From Citromicrobium bathyomarinum (GTDB taxonomy: Bacteria > Pseudomonadota > Alphaproteobacteria > Sphingomonadales > Sphingomonadaceae), in assembly GCA_001306305.2 (NCBI GenBank), contig CP155577.1:620001-684000 (forward strand): a stretch of 64,000 nucleotides of DNA. Direction: 5' to 3'. The position numbers and the translations under genes were made by a program. This document shows positions 62,402 to 64,000 of this stretch, piece by piece. How positions within the stretch are numbered: the stretch's first letter is position 1; every line of letters starts with the position of its first letter. A model generated the notes under the pieces. It saw only the letters and a list, made by a program, of their open reading frames with translations, was not told where the DNA came from and made no database searches.

Positions 62402-62647
62402 TGGGCCATCAACGCGCGGTGTGACGCGACGGCCGCTGTCTTTGCGCGCCTTTGCAAATCCCCGATCCGTCGCCATGAAGCGCGCCAACATGGGCGCGAT
62501 AAGTTTGGCCGGTTCATTCTTCTGTCCGGTTTCACGAGCCAGAGCGTCAGCATAGGCAACGAGATCGCGATGGATGTCGGCGGGCAGTTCGATGTTCAGT
62601 TTGACGGGTTTGTCGTCGGGAATTGTCCCGAGTTTCAGCTTGGTCAT
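62381..62647 (-). CDS. DUF2274 conjugation-associated protein
   Basis: 88 residues, MTKLKLGTIPDDKPVKLNIE, PADIHRDLVAYADALARETG, KLIAPMLARFMATDRGFAKA. DUF2274 genes occur next to trb conjugation genes in proteobacterial ICEs and plasmids; function unknown. The layout (a ribbon-helix-helix-like start) hints at DNA binding. Three bases after trbI. Confidence 0.88.
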   Translation of the reverse strand: MTKLKLGTIPDDKPVKLNIELPADIHRDLVAYADALARETGQKNEPAKLIAPMLARFMATDRGFAKARKDSGRRVTPRVDGPSRSSGA

Positions 62648-62650
62648 GCT

Positions 62651-63841
62651 TCAGCTCCGGTAGGGTTCGAGAATGAGATCGCGGGTGACCATCACGCGCA
62701 CCGGGAAGCCCGGTCGAACGGTCAGGGTCGGCGGAATTGAAATCTGACGGCGGACAATTTCGTCGCCGGCGCGGCCGACGGTATCCTGTGTCCCCTCACG
62801 AATGGCGCGCGCGATATCGTCATCATCGTCGGCGCCAAGCTCCACCCCGATATTCAGGAAGGTGGCGAGCCCGGCCGCCATGAACAGACGTCCCCAATGA
62901 TGATCGACGCCATCTTCGAGCCCGGCGTAGCCGGCTTCGTCGGCGCCGGGCTGGCGTTCAAGAGTGATGGAGCGGCCGTTGGGCAGAATCAGCCGGGTCC
63001 AGGCAAAGAGCACCCGGCTCTGCCCGAAGGCGACGCGGCTGTCATACTCGCCGATGAGGCGCGAGCCTTGCGGGATCAGCAGGAAACGCCCGGTCGGACT
63101 GTCATAGACATGGGATGTCACCTGGGCGGTAATCTGGCCGGGAAGATCGGAGCGCAGGCCGGTAATAAGCGCCGCCGGAATGACCGCGCCGGCCTGGACG
63201 ACATAGGGGCTCGGCGGATCGGTAGGCCGGTCAGTACTCGTCGTGCGGCGATCGGCAGGTTCGTCGAGAAACGCCTCGCGCCGTTCCGTCGCGTCCGGCG
63301 CGGCGGAAGCCGTATTGGCGGGAAAGAATGACTCGGCGGTGGGCGGAGCGGCAGCCACTTGCGTGGTTGGCGATGGTTCCCGAACGGTGGTGTTGGCATC
63401 GGCGAAGAGTTGGCTGAGGCGAGCCGCTTCCATTTCCTGGGCGCGGCGCTGTTCCTCCGGATCGGCGACCGGGGTGGTGACAACTGGTGAGGGGACCGGC
63501 TCGCCGCGCTGCTGAGCCGACAGGATCGGCCGTCCGAGCTCGCCAGGCAGTGGCGGGCCGAGCTGCGGCACATCCGTGTAATCCGCCGGGAGGCGCGACA
63601 GGCCTTCGGCTTCCTGAATGCGCTCTGTGGAATAGAGCTCTTGCGGACCATCGACAGGTTCGCGGTCCTGCAGCGCAACGATCAGGATGGCCCCGAGCCC
63701 AAGACCGCCTACCGTTCCCAGAACCATGAGCGTCCGGCGTGAGAGCCGCATCACACGCGGTGGATCGGCGCGCAGTCTCAGCGACTCCGCGATGTCCTTC
63801 CCGTCTTCGATCTCCGGCCGTTTCTCGGTTTTCTCGCTCAT
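62651..63841 (-). CDS. trbI: conjugal transfer protein TrbI (VirB10 family)
   Basis: 396 residues. Inner-membrane anchor at about residues 37-57, a long Pro/Glu-rich periplasmic linker, and the VirB10 C-terminal domain: VVQAGAVIPAALITGLRSDL, QGSRLIGEYDSRVAFGQSRV, WTRLILPNGRSITLERQPGA and VRPGFPVRVMVTRDLILEPY. Spans the envelope as part of the type IV secretion channel. Its ATG overlaps the trbG stop (ATGA). Confidence 0.95.
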   Translation of the reverse strand: MSEKTEKRPEIEDGKDIAESLRLRADPPRVMRLSRRTLMVLGTVGGLGLGAILIVALQDREPVDGPQELYSTERIQEAEGLSRLPADYTDVPQLGPPLPGELGRPILSAQQRGEPVPSPVVTTPVADPEEQRRAQEMEAARLSQLFADANTTVREPSPTTQVAAAPPTAESFFPANTASAAPDATERREAFLDEPADRRTTSTDRPTDPPSPYVVQAGAVIPAALITGLRSDLPGQITAQVTSHVYDSPTGRFLLIPQGSRLIGEYDSRVAFGQSRVLFAWTRLILPNGRSITLERQPGADEAGYAGLEDGVDHHWGRLFMAAGLATFLNIGVELGADDDDDIARAIREGTQDTVGRAGDEIVRRQISIPPTLTVRPGFPVRVMVTRDLILEPYRS

Positions 63842-64000
63842 TCGCGACCTCCACTGGAGGAACGGCGTGCGGTTACGGCCTGCCGCACGCCATCGGTGCG
63901 GACGATCCGTACCCGCTTCTGTTCGTCGCCGAGGCGCAGCTCGGCGGCGGCGAAGAGCCGGTCGACGATCATGTAGTTGCGGCGGATGCGGTAGTTGACG
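63838..64000 (-). CDS. trbG: conjugal transfer protein TrbG (VirB9 family), C-terminal end
   Basis: Only the last 53 codons are in the window: NYRIRRNYMIVDRLFAAAEL, RLGDEQKRVRIVRTD and a short basic tail to the stop at 63838. The motif Y-x-V-D-R-L-F-x-A-A-E-L is typical of TrbG/VirB9, the outer-membrane core-complex subunit. The 5' part lies right of the window. Confidence 0.88.
   Translation of the reverse strand, partial: VNYRIRRNYMIVDRLFAAAELRLGDEQKRVRIVRTDGVRQAVTARRSSSGGRE

Larger units (their letters stand above)
58464..64000. mobile_element. accessory island, one end of a probable integrative conjugative element
   Basis: Begins at the tRNA-Arg locus with a broken tRNA copy, GTAAGCA repeats and an intact copy; contents are a regulator/detoxification cassette, a LysR gene and then DUF2274, trbI and trbG of a Trb-type conjugation system that continues past the window. 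The sequence is visibly less GC-rich than the left part, especially 58464-62400. Neither an integrase nor the other end is visible. Confidence 0.7.

Overview
The window is GC-rich, densely packed bacterial chromosome. Gene content and protein style (ThiS-ThiG fusion, MmcB with a GTTC-N7-GTTC LexA box, DUF2093, class 2 PyrD, ExoD- and MerC-type proteins, Rrf2-led suf operon, Trb-type conjugation genes with DUF2274) point to an alphaproteobacterium of the order Sphingomonadales, most likely an Erythrobacteraceae relative. This assignment rests on recognition of protein families; no search was run.

Bases 1-58200 look like core chromosome. From left to right: the end of an RND efflux permease and an overlooked 52-residue secreted peptide (3355-3513); a DUF445 protein; etfBA; an ExoD-like protein; sucC; an inositol-monophosphatase-type enzyme; an OmpA-like lipoprotein; a CorC/HlyC-type CBS protein, a diacylglycerol-kinase-like enzyme and a metallophosphoesterase in a row; rplM-rpsI; heme A synthase-cutA-hypothetical; merC-like and thiSG; a coiled-coil porin; a long-chain acyl-CoA synthetase; pyrD-ggt; and a DUF885 lipoprotein.

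Bases 28194-36140 hold one long suf operon: Rrf2 regulator, sufB, four non-suf genes, sufC, sufD, one secreted orphan, sufS, sufT, sufA and a small ORF. Most junctions overlap or are separated by a few bases, so the extra genes appear to be co-transcribed with Fe-S cluster assembly. A perfect inverted repeat just ahead of the Rrf2 gene is a likely autoregulatory operator.

Bases 36137-58083 carry adenosine kinase, purD and xseA (start codons overlapping head to head), M23 and M48 peptidases, rpmB, tadA, a secreted RNase T2, nadC, a LytS/LytTR-type two-component pair, an envelope quality-control trio (BepA-like protease, DsbA-like protein, M48-PDZ protease), an App1-type phosphatase, a sterol-desaturase-like hydroxylase and the SOS gene mmcB with its LexA box. 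A dispersed palindromic repeat lies between nadC and the LytTR regulator.

At 58210 the character changes. A 5' fragment of a tRNA-Arg(CCG) gene is followed about 130 bases later by a complete tRNA-Arg(CCG). The sequence between contains three GTAAGCA direct repeats. Beyond it lies a more A/T-rich accessory region: an HxlR regulator divergent from a GST / NTF2-like / tautomerase / nitronate monooxygenase cassette, a LysR regulator, then DUF2274, trbI and trbG of a conjugation machine running off the window. I read this as one end of an integrative and conjugative element inserted at the tRNA-Arg locus and carrying an electrophile- or nitro-compound-detoxification cassette.
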